Assembly: GCA_019186845.1 (NCBI GenBank)
Contig: JABARW010000050.1
Location: 1-64,000 of the forward strand
Direction of reading: 5' to 3'
DNA: 64,000 bases
Source: Planctomycetota bacterium
Lineage (GTDB): Bacteria; Planctomycetota; UBA8742; UBA2392
Shown: positions 8,959 through 17,940 of the stretch, piece by piece
Position numbering within the stretch: the first letter of the stretch is position 1
Layout: the number at the start of each line of letters is the position of its first letter
Program-made: the position numbers and the translations under genes
Notes under the pieces: generated by a model
What the model was told of the DNA's origin: nothing
Database searches by the model: none
Seen by the model: the letters and a program-made list of their open reading frames with translations, nothing else

Positions 8959-10977
8959 CTAGCCTCGGGCCTTGGCTTTCTGCCGGGGGTCGTGCCCATT
9001 GCCGTCGCTGATCTCACAGTCTGGCAGTGCTTTCAACATGCGGCGGCCGTAGGGCTTGCGCACAATTCGGCTGTCGAGGATGACGACCGTGCCGAAGTCG
9101 TCCTTGCGGCGGATCAGGCGGCCAAATCCCTGCCGCAATTTTATGGTGGCCTCGGGCACCATGTAGTCGTTGAAGTCGCTTCCGCCTGCGGCCACGATGG
9201 CTTCCATGCGCGCGGCCACCAGGGGGTCCGTGGGCACAGGAAAGGGCAAGCGCACCAGGATCACGGTGGTCAGGGCTTCGCCCGGCACGTCCACGCCCTG
9301 CCAGAATGTTTCAACGCCGAAGAGCACCATTTTGCTGCCGGCCTTGAACTTCTCGAGCATGCGCTGGCGCGAGGCACCGTCGCCCTGTTTGAGCAGCGTG
9401 TAGCCAAGAAGCTGCAGCCGCGCCGAGACTTCTTCATGCACACGGCGCATCTGGGAATAACTGGTGAAGAGCACAAAGGTGCCGCCGCGTGAACGGGTGA
9501 CAGCCTGGATGACCTCTTCATTGATGCGCCGTTCGTACTCGGGGTCCCCGGCTTTGCCCTTGGGCGGCTCGGGAACGTCGGGCACGACGATCTGAGCGCG
9601 CTCTCGGAAATTGAAGGGGCTTCCGAGTTGCAGGGTCTCCACACGCTCGGTCTCAGGCACGCCCAGGCGCTGGCGGATGTAGGAGAAGTCGCCGGGGGCA
9701 GTGGCGAGCGTGGCGCTGGTGAGAATCACGCTCTTGCAACGCTCAAACAGCGCCTTCTGGAGGATGGGGCCGACGTCAATGGGGGCGGCGCGCAGTTCCA
9801 CGTTCTCGCGGCGCGCGCCCTGGGCGGTTTCCACCCAGTAGACCTGGTTTTCCAGGGCCTGGCTGTTGAAGGCCTCGATGCCCTCGGCCATGTCGCGCAC
9901 CCGCGTTGCGTGGCTCTCGATTTCGAGTCGGTCTTCCTCGCTGGCGGCCTCGAGGGCGCCCTGCTTGAGGGCCAGCGAGAGATCACGCAGGGCATCGGCC
10001 GCGGCGTTTTCAAACAGGCCGGCCTGCCGCAGGCGTGCGGGGCGCTCGTGCTGTTTGAAGGCCCAGCCCTCCACTTCATTGAACAGCCGCTCGCCCGCAT
10101 CCCGGGCGCGGCGCAGAGAGTCATGGACCTTGCGCAGATGGTCAAAGCGTGTGAGCAGGCCCTTGTTCTTGCGCGCGTTGTAGATCTGCGCGAGGTTGTA
10201 GTTCACGCCCAGGCGCGAGAGCCGGATGCCCAAATGTTCGCTGGCGTAGTGCTCGAGGTCGTGGGCCTCGTCCACGATCAGGCAGCGGTAGTCCGGCAGG
10301 TAGTTGACGCCCTGCAGCTTCAGCGCGAGATCGGCGCAGAGCAGGGCGTGGTTCACCACGAGAATGTGGGCGTTGTAAATGCGTCGCTTGGCCCTCTGGT
10401 AAAAGCAGCGCGATTCGTAGTTGGGGCACTGGCGGCCCATGCAGTTGGTGCGGTCGCTCATGGCCTGCTGCCAGGCCTCGGCGGCGGGCTCGAACTCCAT
10501 GCTTGAGCGCGAGCCGTCGGATGTTTCCTCACTCCAGCGCTTGATGCGCAGCAGTTCGCGCATTTCGTCGTTGGCCAGCACATTGCCCTGCTCCTGTTTC
10601 AGGGCCAGGTCCAGGCGGCGCAGAGACACATAGTTGCTGCGGCCCTTGGCCAGCACGGCCGTGAATTCCTCGCCCCAAATACTGCGAAGAAAGGGGATGT
10701 CCTTGCCCATGAGCTGCTCCTGCAGCGCGATGGTGCCCGTGGAGATGACGATGGGGCGCTCGTCGGAAGTGCACGTCAGGGCGCGCTGAATGGCGGGAAC
10801 GAGGTAGGCAAAGCTCTTGCCCACGCCGGTGCCGGCCTCGACGCAGAGGTGCAAGTCGCCCGCCAGTGCGGCCTCTACGGCCTGAGCCATGGCCAGTTGT
10901 TCCGGCCGCTCTTCGTGGCCCGCCAGCTTGCGGCTGATGAGGCCTTCCTTGCCCAGGATCTCGTGAACGTTGGACAT
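8959..10977 (-). CDS. DinG/YoaA-family ATP-dependent DNA helicase
   Basis: The 672-residue XPD-like superfamily 2 helicase has Walker A EAGTGVGKSFAYL (residues 47-59), a DEAH box LIVDEAHDLEHYAS (about 233-246) and the C-terminal motif RQGFGRLIRRKDDFG. The iron-sulfur domain shows Cys179, Cys184 and Cys191 (CMGRQCPNYESRC). The position of the usual first ligand reads NYVSLRR, with Ser118 in place of Cys, so a four-cysteine cluster is not obvious. Members unwind forked DNA and act in repair. It is transcribed alone, with about 160 bases before the repeat protein downstream. Confidence 0.9.
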   Translation of the reverse strand: MSNVHEILGKEGLISRKLAGHEERPEQLAMAQAVEAALAGDLHLCVEAGTGVGKSFAYLVPAIQRALTCTSDERPIVISTGTIALQEQLMGKDIPFLRSIWGEEFTAVLAKGRSNYVSLRRLDLALKQEQGNVLANDEMRELLRIKRWSEETSDGSRSSMEFEPAAEAWQQAMSDRTNCMGRQCPNYESRCFYQRAKRRIYNAHILVVNHALLCADLALKLQGVNYLPDYRCLIVDEAHDLEHYASEHLGIRLSRLGVNYNLAQIYNARKNKGLLTRFDHLRKVHDSLRRARDAGERLFNEVEGWAFKQHERPARLRQAGLFENAAADALRDLSLALKQGALEAASEEDRLEIESHATRVRDMAEGIEAFNSQALENQVYWVETAQGARRENVELRAAPIDVGPILQKALFERCKSVILTSATLATAPGDFSYIRQRLGVPETERVETLQLGSPFNFRERAQIVVPDVPEPPKGKAGDPEYERRINEEVIQAVTRSRGGTFVLFTSYSQMRRVHEEVSARLQLLGYTLLKQGDGASRQRMLEKFKAGSKMVLFGVETFWQGVDVPGEALTTVILVRLPFPVPTDPLVAARMEAIVAAGGSDFNDYMVPEATIKLRQGFGRLIRRKDDFGTVVILDSRIVRKPYGRRMLKALPDCEISDGNGHDPRQKAKARG

Positions 10978-11042
10978 GAGAGAATTCTAGCAGGCCGTGC
11001 GACAGGAAAGGGCGCGGGCCAGGCTCGGCCCGCACCTTCTCC

Positions 11043-13022
11043 TCAAGCTTTGTCTTCGGGAGGACTGGCGGGCTTCTTGCGGCGCCGCTTCAGTTTCTTG
11101 GTGACGAACTTGGCCGCGGCCTTCAGGTTGGCCAGAAAGCCGCGCTTTTCGCTGCGCGCCAGAATCTGCTCGATGAGGCTGCGGGTGAGTTCGTCGTCGG
11201 GCGCGAGGTCCTGGGCGCGGCGGGCGAACTTGTAGGCGTCTGTCAGTTCGTCGTTTTCGAGCAGGGCGGCCGCGTAATTGGCCAGCAGTTCGGCGTCATC
11301 GGGGTTCTGGTCCAGGGCGCGCCTGGCGCACTCCAGGGCCTTTTCGGGCTGGCCGAGCTGGGAGTAAACGCCGGTGAGTTCTTTCTCAGCGGAGGGCACG
11401 CTGCGGCCGGTGAGCACCGCTTCGAATTCGACGCGCGCTTCTTCAAAGCGCTCCAGGCGCCGCAGGGCGATGCCGTAGAGCATGCGGGCCTCCCAGAAAT
11501 CCGGGTGTTCGGCGGCCAGTTTGCCCAGCATGTCCGCCGCCAGCGCGACCTTCTCGGTGAACACATGCTCGGCGGCTTCCTGCAAACGGCTTTCCGTCTG
11601 GGGGAACTCGGCCCAGCGTCGCTGGCGCAGCATCAGGTCCTTGAGGGCGCTCACACCCGCGCACAACTCGGCCTGGTCGAGCGCCTTTCCCGCCTCTTCA
11701 TGGCGCGACAGCGCGTTGAGCGAGGAGGCACAGAGCAGGTGGGCAATTGCCTCGCCGGGGTATTCCTCGGCAAAACGCCGCGCCGCCGTCTCCGCCGTTT
11801 CAAACAACCGGTTGTTGTAGAAGAACTCGGCCGCGTCTCCGAACACTTCGCGCGGCACCTCGCTGCCTTCCAGCACCCGGCCATACTGTTCGGCTGCTTT
11901 CTCGACCTGGCCCTGGTGGGCGTAGTACTGGGCCAGCCTGAGCCGCGCGACCACATGGACCGGATCCAGTTCCAGCGCTCGCGTCCACAGGCGCTCGGCC
12001 ACGACCCCCTCGCCCAGCCCCAGGCTGGCCACGCCGGACTCCACGATGGCTTCCACGCGCAGGGGCTCGTATTTCATGGCGCGGGCCAGCACCCGCGCGG
12101 CTTCCTCGTGGCGGTTGGCCGCGTTGAAAGAGCGTCCCGCGGCCAGCGCCGCGCGTCCGCGCACGTCTTCGCCTGGGGCTTCGTGCTCACCCTTGAGCAG
12201 CCGCGCGTAGTGTTTGGCGGCCTCCGCAGGCTTGCCCAGAGTTTCCAGAAGCTGGGCGCGCACCTGGATGCTGCGCCAGTTCGGTCCGACGAGCCGCGTG
12301 ACGTCGTCGAGCGCGTGCAGCGCTTTCTGGGCGTCATAGCCGCGCTCGAACACCAGCACCTCGGCCAGCTCGCACAGGCGCTCGCGGGCAGCAGTGCAGG
12401 AGCGGTCAAGGCGCGCGGCCTTGATGGCGGGCTCAAACACATCCTGCACATCGCGGCCAATGGCGCCCACCTCGCCGGCGAGGCGCAGGGCGCGAGTCAG
12501 CATGAGCTGGTTCCAGGCAGCGAGGCGCTCGGTGCCGGGGTTGTAGCTCTTGGGCGGGCTGACGCCGGCGAGGCGCGCGCTCTCCAGAAACAGGCTGTTC
12601 ACCTCGCGACCAAATCCTCCGGCTGTGATGCGCGCGTTGGTGCGGCCGCGCGCGTAGGCGCCGGCGGCGTCGGTAACCTGGACATCGACCTCGTAGTTCT
12701 CGCCCTCGCGCTTGAGGTAGCCGGAGAACACGATCTGGATGTCAGGCAGGCTGTCTGTGTCGTCGTCGGGCTGCTCTTCCTGGGCCATGTTGACGATCTC
12801 GGAGATCGTCGCGGTATCCAGGTCTTCGCTGAAATTGACCAGGCGGCGATGGTGCCCGTCATCATCCACGTGCGTGCTGGTGAGCAGGATGCAGTCCACC
12901 TCGGCCTGCTTGAGCCAGTCAATGAGCTCCAGCGCCAGGCCACGGCATACATACATGGCCTGCTTGTCGCTCTCATCGCTCGAGAACGGGATTACCGCGG
13001 CGCGCACGGGGCTGTCGCTCAT
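11043..13022 (-). CDS. TPR protein with a TolB/FlgO-like N-terminal domain
   Basis: The 659-residue protein has no signal peptide. Residues 1-150 (RAAVIPFSSDES, LALELIDWLK, IQIVFSGYLKREGENYEVDVQV) resemble the small alpha/beta domain found ahead of TPRs in adenylate-cyclase-like and FlgO-like proteins. The rest is an array of at least ten TPR units, for example GKPAEAAKHYARLL and GQVEKAAEQYGRVLEG, ending in a lysine-rich tail. Its start overlaps the stop of the upstream TPR gene by 4 bases, so the two form one operon. Substrate or partner is unknown. Confidence 0.7.
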   Translation of the reverse strand: MSDSPVRAAVIPFSSDESDKQAMYVCRGLALELIDWLKQAEVDCILLTSTHVDDDGHHRRLVNFSEDLDTATISEIVNMAQEEQPDDDTDSLPDIQIVFSGYLKREGENYEVDVQVTDAAGAYARGRTNARITAGGFGREVNSLFLESARLAGVSPPKSYNPGTERLAAWNQLMLTRALRLAGEVGAIGRDVQDVFEPAIKAARLDRSCTAARERLCELAEVLVFERGYDAQKALHALDDVTRLVGPNWRSIQVRAQLLETLGKPAEAAKHYARLLKGEHEAPGEDVRGRAALAAGRSFNAANRHEEAARVLARAMKYEPLRVEAIVESGVASLGLGEGVVAERLWTRALELDPVHVVARLRLAQYYAHQGQVEKAAEQYGRVLEGSEVPREVFGDAAEFFYNNRLFETAETAARRFAEEYPGEAIAHLLCASSLNALSRHEEAGKALDQAELCAGVSALKDLMLRQRRWAEFPQTESRLQEAAEHVFTEKVALAADMLGKLAAEHPDFWEARMLYGIALRRLERFEEARVEFEAVLTGRSVPSAEKELTGVYSQLGQPEKALECARRALDQNPDDAELLANYAAALLENDELTDAYKFARRAQDLAPDDELTRSLIEQILARSEKRGFLANLKAAAKFVTKKLKRRRKKPASPPEDKA

Positions 13023-14236
13023 AGCTTCACCAGCCTCGCATTGTAGAAGCCCCGGCGCGGCTTCTCGCGCTCGTTGATAAGTTCTTGAACACTCTCGACC
13101 TCCGGGGCGCCGGGCTTGAGGCTTGCGGCGCGGGCCAGGGCCTCGCGGGCCTCGGGTAGCCGGCGCTGCTCAGCCAGGGCGGCGGCGAGATTGATCCACG
13201 AGACGCGGTCGTGCTCGCCCAGGCTTTCCAGGGCCCGGCGCGCGCTGCGTTCAGCCAGGCGCGGTTCCAAAAGTTCGCCGTAAACGGCAGCCAGTTCCTT
13301 GTGGGCGTTGGGGTCGTCGCTCAGGCGCGCGCAGCGTTCAAAGGCGCGCATGGCCTCGTCGAGCCGGCGTTCGCGGCGCAGAGCAAAGCCATAAAAGAGC
13401 CAGGCTTCGGCCAAGTCAGGGTGGCGGCGCGTCAGGCGGTCCAGGGACGCCAGTGACTCCGCGGGCGCCACGGCAAAGAAGCTTTCCGTCAGCTTGCGGA
13501 ACTCCGCGTCATCCTCCGGATGGCGCAACTCAAACAGCAGGCGGCGCGCGCGCACAGCCTGCTGCCGCGTGGAGGCCAAAGCCGCCGCCTGCTCGAGGTG
13601 GCGCTGGGCTTCTTCGTCGTAACCTTCGTCGTGCAGCCACTGGGCCATGAACAGATGGGCGTCGGGGTCCTGGGGGCGCAGGGCCACCATGCGCGCGCAC
13701 AGTGTGCGCTGGGCATCGAGGTCCTTTTCGGCGCGAAAAAACTCGGCAGCCGCCAGCAGGGCTTCCCAGGAGGCATCCTGAGCGATGGCCAGTCGGTAGG
13801 CGGCGGCGCGGGCATCTTCGCTCATGCCCGCGGCCAGAGACGCACCGAGCAGAAGCTCGTCCAGCCTTGCGTTCTCGGGGCATCGGGCGGCGGCGCGGCG
13901 CTTGCGCAATGAGGCCAGGAGGGCGTGGGCCTGCCGGGAATGGCCTCGCGCGAGATAGCCCATGGCCAGGGCGCCACTGGCGTCGAGGTGGTCGGGGGCC
14001 AGGGTCAGCACGGCCGCCAGCAGCTTCTCAGCCAAGGGGTGGCGCAGCTCGCGGGCCCGGGCCGCTGCCTGGTAGAGTTCATCGGCAACTTGGGGCCATT
14101 GGGCGCAGGACCGCTCGAGCTCAAGCCAGTCGTCCGTTGAACCCGATGCCAGGGCGCGGCGCAGGGGCTCGCGCAGGGCAGTCGGCAGGGCTTCAGAAAT
14201 AGTGATGATGGCGTCTTGCACGGCGTCACCCTGCAA
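13019..14236 (-). CDS. TPR repeat protein
   Basis: The 405-residue soluble protein consists almost wholly of TPR-like helices, for example KDLDAQRTLCARMVALRP, YDEEAQRHLEQAAAL, RRLDEAMRAFERCARL and RRLPEAREALARAASLKP. It has no signal peptide or membrane segment. It is translationally coupled (ATGA) to the larger TPR gene that follows. The pair probably work together, but nothing in the sequence names the process. Confidence 0.7.
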   Translation of the reverse strand: MQGDAVQDAIITISEALPTALREPLRRALASGSTDDWLELERSCAQWPQVADELYQAAARARELRHPLAEKLLAAVLTLAPDHLDASGALAMGYLARGHSRQAHALLASLRKRRAAARCPENARLDELLLGASLAAGMSEDARAAAYRLAIAQDASWEALLAAAEFFRAEKDLDAQRTLCARMVALRPQDPDAHLFMAQWLHDEGYDEEAQRHLEQAAALASTRQQAVRARRLLFELRHPEDDAEFRKLTESFFAVAPAESLASLDRLTRRHPDLAEAWLFYGFALRRERRLDEAMRAFERCARLSDDPNAHKELAAVYGELLEPRLAERSARRALESLGEHDRVSWINLAAALAEQRRLPEAREALARAASLKPGAPEVESVQELINEREKPRRGFYNARLVKL

Positions 14237-14287
14237 TGGTGAACGCTTGGGGGCAACGCCTTGTTTCGAGAATCGGCGCGTGGGTTT

Positions 14288-15574
14288 TCAGGCCGCGCAG
14301 TCGACGAAGGACTCCCGGGCCGCCTCCACGGTGGCGTCGATGTCCTTGAACGTGTGCGCATTGGACACAAACCACGCCTCAAACTGGCTGGGAGGCAGGT
14401 AAATGCCCCGCTTGAGCATGGCCGCGTGGAAACGCGAAAAGCGCGCCGTGTCACTCTTTTTGGCGTGTTCGAGGTTACGCACGGGGCCCTGCTGGAAGAA
14501 GGGCGTCAGCATGCTGCCGCAGCGTGCGAGGTAAAGCGGTACCCCCGCAGCCTCCGCGGCGTCGGACAGGCCGGCGGCCAGGCGCGCCGAAAGCACTTCA
14601 AGGCGCGCGTAGATTTCGCGGTGCGAGCGCAACTGGGTCAGGGCCGCCAGGCCCGCCGAGACGGCAACGGGGTTGCCCGAGAGCGTGCCCGCCTGATACA
14701 CGGGGCCCAGAGGCGCCAATTGGTCCATGATTTCCGAGCGGCCGCCGAATGCCGCCAGGGGCATGCCGCCGCCTATGATTTTGCCCAGCACCGTCAGGTC
14801 CGGCAGGACGTTGAACAGTTGCTGCGCCCCGCCCAGTGCCACACGATAGCCCGTCATGACCTCATCCATGATGAACAGCGCGCCATTCTCACGCGTGATG
14901 GCGGCGACGCTCTCAAGGAAGCCCCTGGTCGGCAGCACCACACCCATGTTGCCCGCCACGGGCTCAAGAATCGTGCAGGCGATTTCGCCGCCCCACTGGG
15001 CAAAGGCACGCTCCACGGCGTCCACGTCATTGTAAGGAAGCACAATGGTGTCCTGTGCCACGGCGGGGGTGACGCCCCCGCTGTCCGGGCTGCCGAATGT
15101 CAGGGCGCCGGAGCCCGCGGCCACCAGCAGCGAATCCACGTGGCCGTGATAGCAGCCCGCAAACTTGACAATCCTGCTGCGGTGGGTGAAGCCGCGCGCC
15201 AGGCGCAGCGCGCTCATCACTGCCTCGGTGCCGCTGTTGGTCAGGCGCACGCGCTCGCAGTTGGGGTAATCTTCGATGATGGCCTTGGCCAGCGCGGTTT
15301 CGCTTACGGTTGGCGCGCCGAAGCTGGTGGAAGCCCGCGCCGCTCGCGCGATGGCGTTGACAATCTTCTCCTGCGCGTGGCCGAGAATGTGGGGGCCCCA
15401 GGAGCCGACGTAATCAATGTACTCGCGGCCCTCAATGTCCGTGACCTTGCAGCCAAATCCTGACGCAAAGAAGACCGGAGTGCCGCCTACGGCGCGAAAC
15501 GCGCGCACGGGGCTGTTGACGCCGCCGGGAATGAACTGCCGCGCCTCATCAAACGCTTCATGGTTGGTGGCCAT
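14288..15574 (-). CDS. hemL: Glutamate-1-semialdehyde 2,1-aminomutase
   Basis: The 428-residue PLP enzyme converts glutamate-1-semialdehyde to 5-aminolevulinate, the first committed precursor of heme by the C5 route. The sequence shows LTNSGTEAVMSALRLAR (111-127), CYHGHVD (141-147), the cofactor-binding aspartate in LFIMDEVMTGYR (233-244), the Schiff-base Lys265 in LGKIIGGGMP, and GTLSGNPVAVSAGLAAL. Length is standard. It appears to be transcribed separately from the TPR pair downstream (51 bases). Confidence 0.96.
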   Translation of the reverse strand: MATNHEAFDEARQFIPGGVNSPVRAFRAVGGTPVFFASGFGCKVTDIEGREYIDYVGSWGPHILGHAQEKIVNAIARAARASTSFGAPTVSETALAKAIIEDYPNCERVRLTNSGTEAVMSALRLARGFTHRSRIVKFAGCYHGHVDSLLVAAGSGALTFGSPDSGGVTPAVAQDTIVLPYNDVDAVERAFAQWGGEIACTILEPVAGNMGVVLPTRGFLESVAAITRENGALFIMDEVMTGYRVALGGAQQLFNVLPDLTVLGKIIGGGMPLAAFGGRSEIMDQLAPLGPVYQAGTLSGNPVAVSAGLAALTQLRSHREIYARLEVLSARLAAGLSDAAEAAGVPLYLARCGSMLTPFFQQGPVRNLEHAKKSDTARFSRFHAAMLKRGIYLPPSQFEAWFVSNAHTFKDIDATVEAARESFVDCAA

Positions 15575-15618
15575 GGCCGGACTTTAGGCGCGGCCATGCG
15601 ACGTTTCAAGGGAAGCCG

Positions 15619-16662
15619 TCATGAATCATCCCCTTGACGCAGGAAGTGGAAGGGGTGCTCGCGCCCTTCTGGGGGAATGGTGCTTGGCCAGTCCAGCTTG
15701 ATGTGGGTCAGGGGCCAGCGCAGGGTATCGTAGTCAAAAGCTTCGGGAGCATGACGGCGACCTCGCTCCCAGGCGCTCAGGTGGCGGATCATCAGCCCCA
15801 CGCCCGGGTGGCGGGCCGTGCTCTCTGCTTCGGCGCGGTTGAGCAGTTCCAGCCCCAGGTCGCGGTCGCCAGACTCAAAAGCCTTGAGGGCCCGTGTGGC
15901 AATGTAGCCGGGCTGGTGCCAGGGCACCGCGGCATAGGCCAGCAGGCCACCCACGGCCACAAGCGTCAGCCAGGCTGTCAGGCGGTCAACGAAGGAGTCA
16001 TCGCGGCGTGCGGCTCGCTCAAAGCAGATGCCCAGAATCAAGCCCGGCACAAAGCCTCCCAGGTGACCCAGCAGGCTGATGCCGGGCATCAGGCTGATGT
16101 AGACATTGATGCCCAGCACAATGAGCAGTTGGCGGCCCCAGGGCGTGGACATGACTCCCTGCCAGCTTCCCGTGCGGGAGTAGAGGTAACCCAGCATGGC
16201 GCCAAAGAGCCCGAAGATGGCGCCGGAAGCCCCCAGCGATGGCGTGTTGGGGTCATAGAAGGCCAGAGCAAGCGCCGAGCCCCCCAGCAGCGCCAGGAAG
16301 TAAATGGCCAGGAATTGCCGTGTGCCGTAGAGCGGCTCGACAATCTTGCCCAGCACCCACAGCGAGTAGGCGTTCATTCCGATGTGGATCAGATCCGAGT
16401 GGGCAAAACCCGCCGTGAGCGGACGCCACCAGTCTCCGTAGTAAACATCAAAGCCTCGCGACCACATGGCGCGGCTCAGCATTTCGCCCGAAAAGCCGTC
16501 GACCAGCGCGATCAGCAGGTTGAGCGCCAGCAGCACCGTGGTGGCGGGCTCGCGCAGGTGGCGGGGGTTGTAGCGGTAAAGCGGCACGGTGCACCAGGAT
16601 GTGAGACCAAAGGGCGCAAAGAAGCCAGAATCCGGCGCCCGGCGAATGGTTCGGCGGGGCAA
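15619..16662 (-). CDS. Rhomboid-family intramembrane serine protease
   Basis: The 347-residue protein carries the rhomboid fold. The HxxxN motif is H93-N97 (HIGMNAYS), the catalytic Ser146 lies in GASGAIFG, and the catalytic His200 in HLGGFVPG. About 100 C-terminal residues are soluble and look TPR-like (ALKAFESGDRDLGLELLNRAEAES). The start is a TTG at 16662; an in-frame GTG at 16584 (VPLYRYNPRH) is an alternative that better matches typical rhomboid N-termini. It lies 10 bases after the tsaD stop, so the two are probably cotranscribed. Confidence 0.88.
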   Translation of the reverse strand: MPRRTIRRAPDSGFFAPFGLTSWCTVPLYRYNPRHLREPATTVLLALNLLIALVDGFSGEMLSRAMWSRGFDVYYGDWWRPLTAGFAHSDLIHIGMNAYSLWVLGKIVEPLYGTRQFLAIYFLALLGGSALALAFYDPNTPSLGASGAIFGLFGAMLGYLYSRTGSWQGVMSTPWGRQLLIVLGINVYISLMPGISLLGHLGGFVPGLILGICFERAARRDDSFVDRLTAWLTLVAVGGLLAYAAVPWHQPGYIATRALKAFESGDRDLGLELLNRAEAESTARHPGVGLMIRHLSAWERGRRHAPEAFDYDTLRWPLTHIKLDWPSTIPPEGREHPFHFLRQGDDS

Positions 16663-16672
16663 GCCCCAGGCG

Positions 16673-17806
16673 TCAACTACCCAGGGGCTTGGACGAGAGC
16701 TTCAGCTTCTGCTTTTCGCGCTTCTCATCCTTGTTGGGCATCACGTCGAGGTCGAGGCCCTGGCGCCGCCCCTGCAACAATTCATGGAAGCCCAGCCCCG
16801 CCACCATCACCGCGTTGTCGGTGCAGAGCGGCAGCGGCGCGGCGGTGAACTTCGTCTTTTTCTGGGCTTCGCAGGCCTCCCCCAGTTTCTCGCGCAGCCG
16901 CTTGTTGGCCGCGACTCCGCCGGCCAGCACCACGCTCTTGCAGCGAGTCTTGCGTGTCGCGGCCAGTGTGGCGCGGATGACGATATCCACCGCCGCTTCC
17001 TGGAAGCTGGCCGCGATGTCGGCCAGCGGAATGCGCACACTCAGGGTCCGCGTAACGCTGCGTGTGTTGGGCTCGGGTGTGCGGGCGCTCAGGGCGCGGC
17101 CGGAGTTGCGTGCCGCGTCAATGACGAAGCCGCGCTTCTTGAGGTCGTTGAGCACGGCCGTTTTCAGGCCGGAGAAGCTGATCTGGGTTCCGTCAGGTCC
17201 GCCGTCGCCGCGAGGATAGTTGATGGCTTCGCGATTGCCGCCGAGGCTCGTGAGCTGGATGGCGGGCCCGCCGGGATAGCCGATGCCCAGCAGGGCGGCG
17301 ACTTTGTCAAAACATTCGCCCGCGGCGTCGTCCAGCGTGCGGGTGATGGGCTTGTGTTGCGCGGGGCCTTCCGTCAGGAAGATATCTGTGTGGCCGCCGC
17401 TGACGACGACCGAGACATAGGGGTAGGCCGGCGGGTCGTCTGCCATCTGGGCGGCGTAGATGTGGGCCTCGATGTGATCGACGGCGACGATGGGCTTGAC
17501 CGTGGCCCAGGCGAGCGCCTTGGCCGCGGACAGGCCGACATAGAGCGAGCCCACCAGGCCCGGCCGGTTGGTCACCGCCACGGCGTCCACCTGAGCCAGC
17601 GTGACCTTGGCCTGCTTGAGCAGGTCATCCAGCATGGGCATGAGCACTTCATAGTGCGCGCGGCAGGCCACCTCCGGCACGATGCCGCCGTACTTTTCGT
17701 GGAGCTTGGCCTGGGAACTGACAAGCGAAGCACGAACTTTCTTGCCGTCTTCGACCAGGGCCAGTGCGGTATCGTCGCAGGAAGATTCGATGCCGAGGAT
17801 CAGCAT
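16673..17806 (-). CDS. tsaD: tRNA N6-adenosine threonylcarbamoyltransferase TsaD
   Basis: TsaD transfers the threonylcarbamoyl group to A37 of ANN-decoding tRNAs. The sequence opens with ILGIESSCDDT (3-13), carries the metal ligands His111 and His115 in VDHIEAHIYA, and ends with LCTDNAVMVAGLG near residue 335, which holds the third metal ligand. At 377 residues it is longer than the usual ~340. The extra residues lie after LNDLKKRGFVIDAA, around a hydrophilic stretch (ARTPEPNTRSVTRT), and in a lysine-rich tail. Confidence 0.95.
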   Translation of the reverse strand: MLILGIESSCDDTALALVEDGKKVRASLVSSQAKLHEKYGGIVPEVACRAHYEVLMPMLDDLLKQAKVTLAQVDAVAVTNRPGLVGSLYVGLSAAKALAWATVKPIVAVDHIEAHIYAAQMADDPPAYPYVSVVVSGGHTDIFLTEGPAQHKPITRTLDDAAGECFDKVAALLGIGYPGGPAIQLTSLGGNREAINYPRGDGGPDGTQISFSGLKTAVLNDLKKRGFVIDAARNSGRALSARTPEPNTRSVTRTLSVRIPLADIAASFQEAAVDIVIRATLAATRKTRCKSVVLAGGVAANKRLREKLGEACEAQKKTKFTAAPLPLCTDNAVMVAGLGFHELLQGRRQGLDLDVMPNKDEKREKQKLKLSSKPLGS

Positions 17807-17940
17807 GGTTGGAATTTACCATTCACAGTTCACAAGTCCCCATGGAACTGCCCGGCGGGCCCGCCCCTTTGTTTGAGGGACGCCGGCCCGTGCCGTCGCG
17901 CGGCCGGCCAGGCTGCTGACTAGACGCTTGGCGCGGTCTG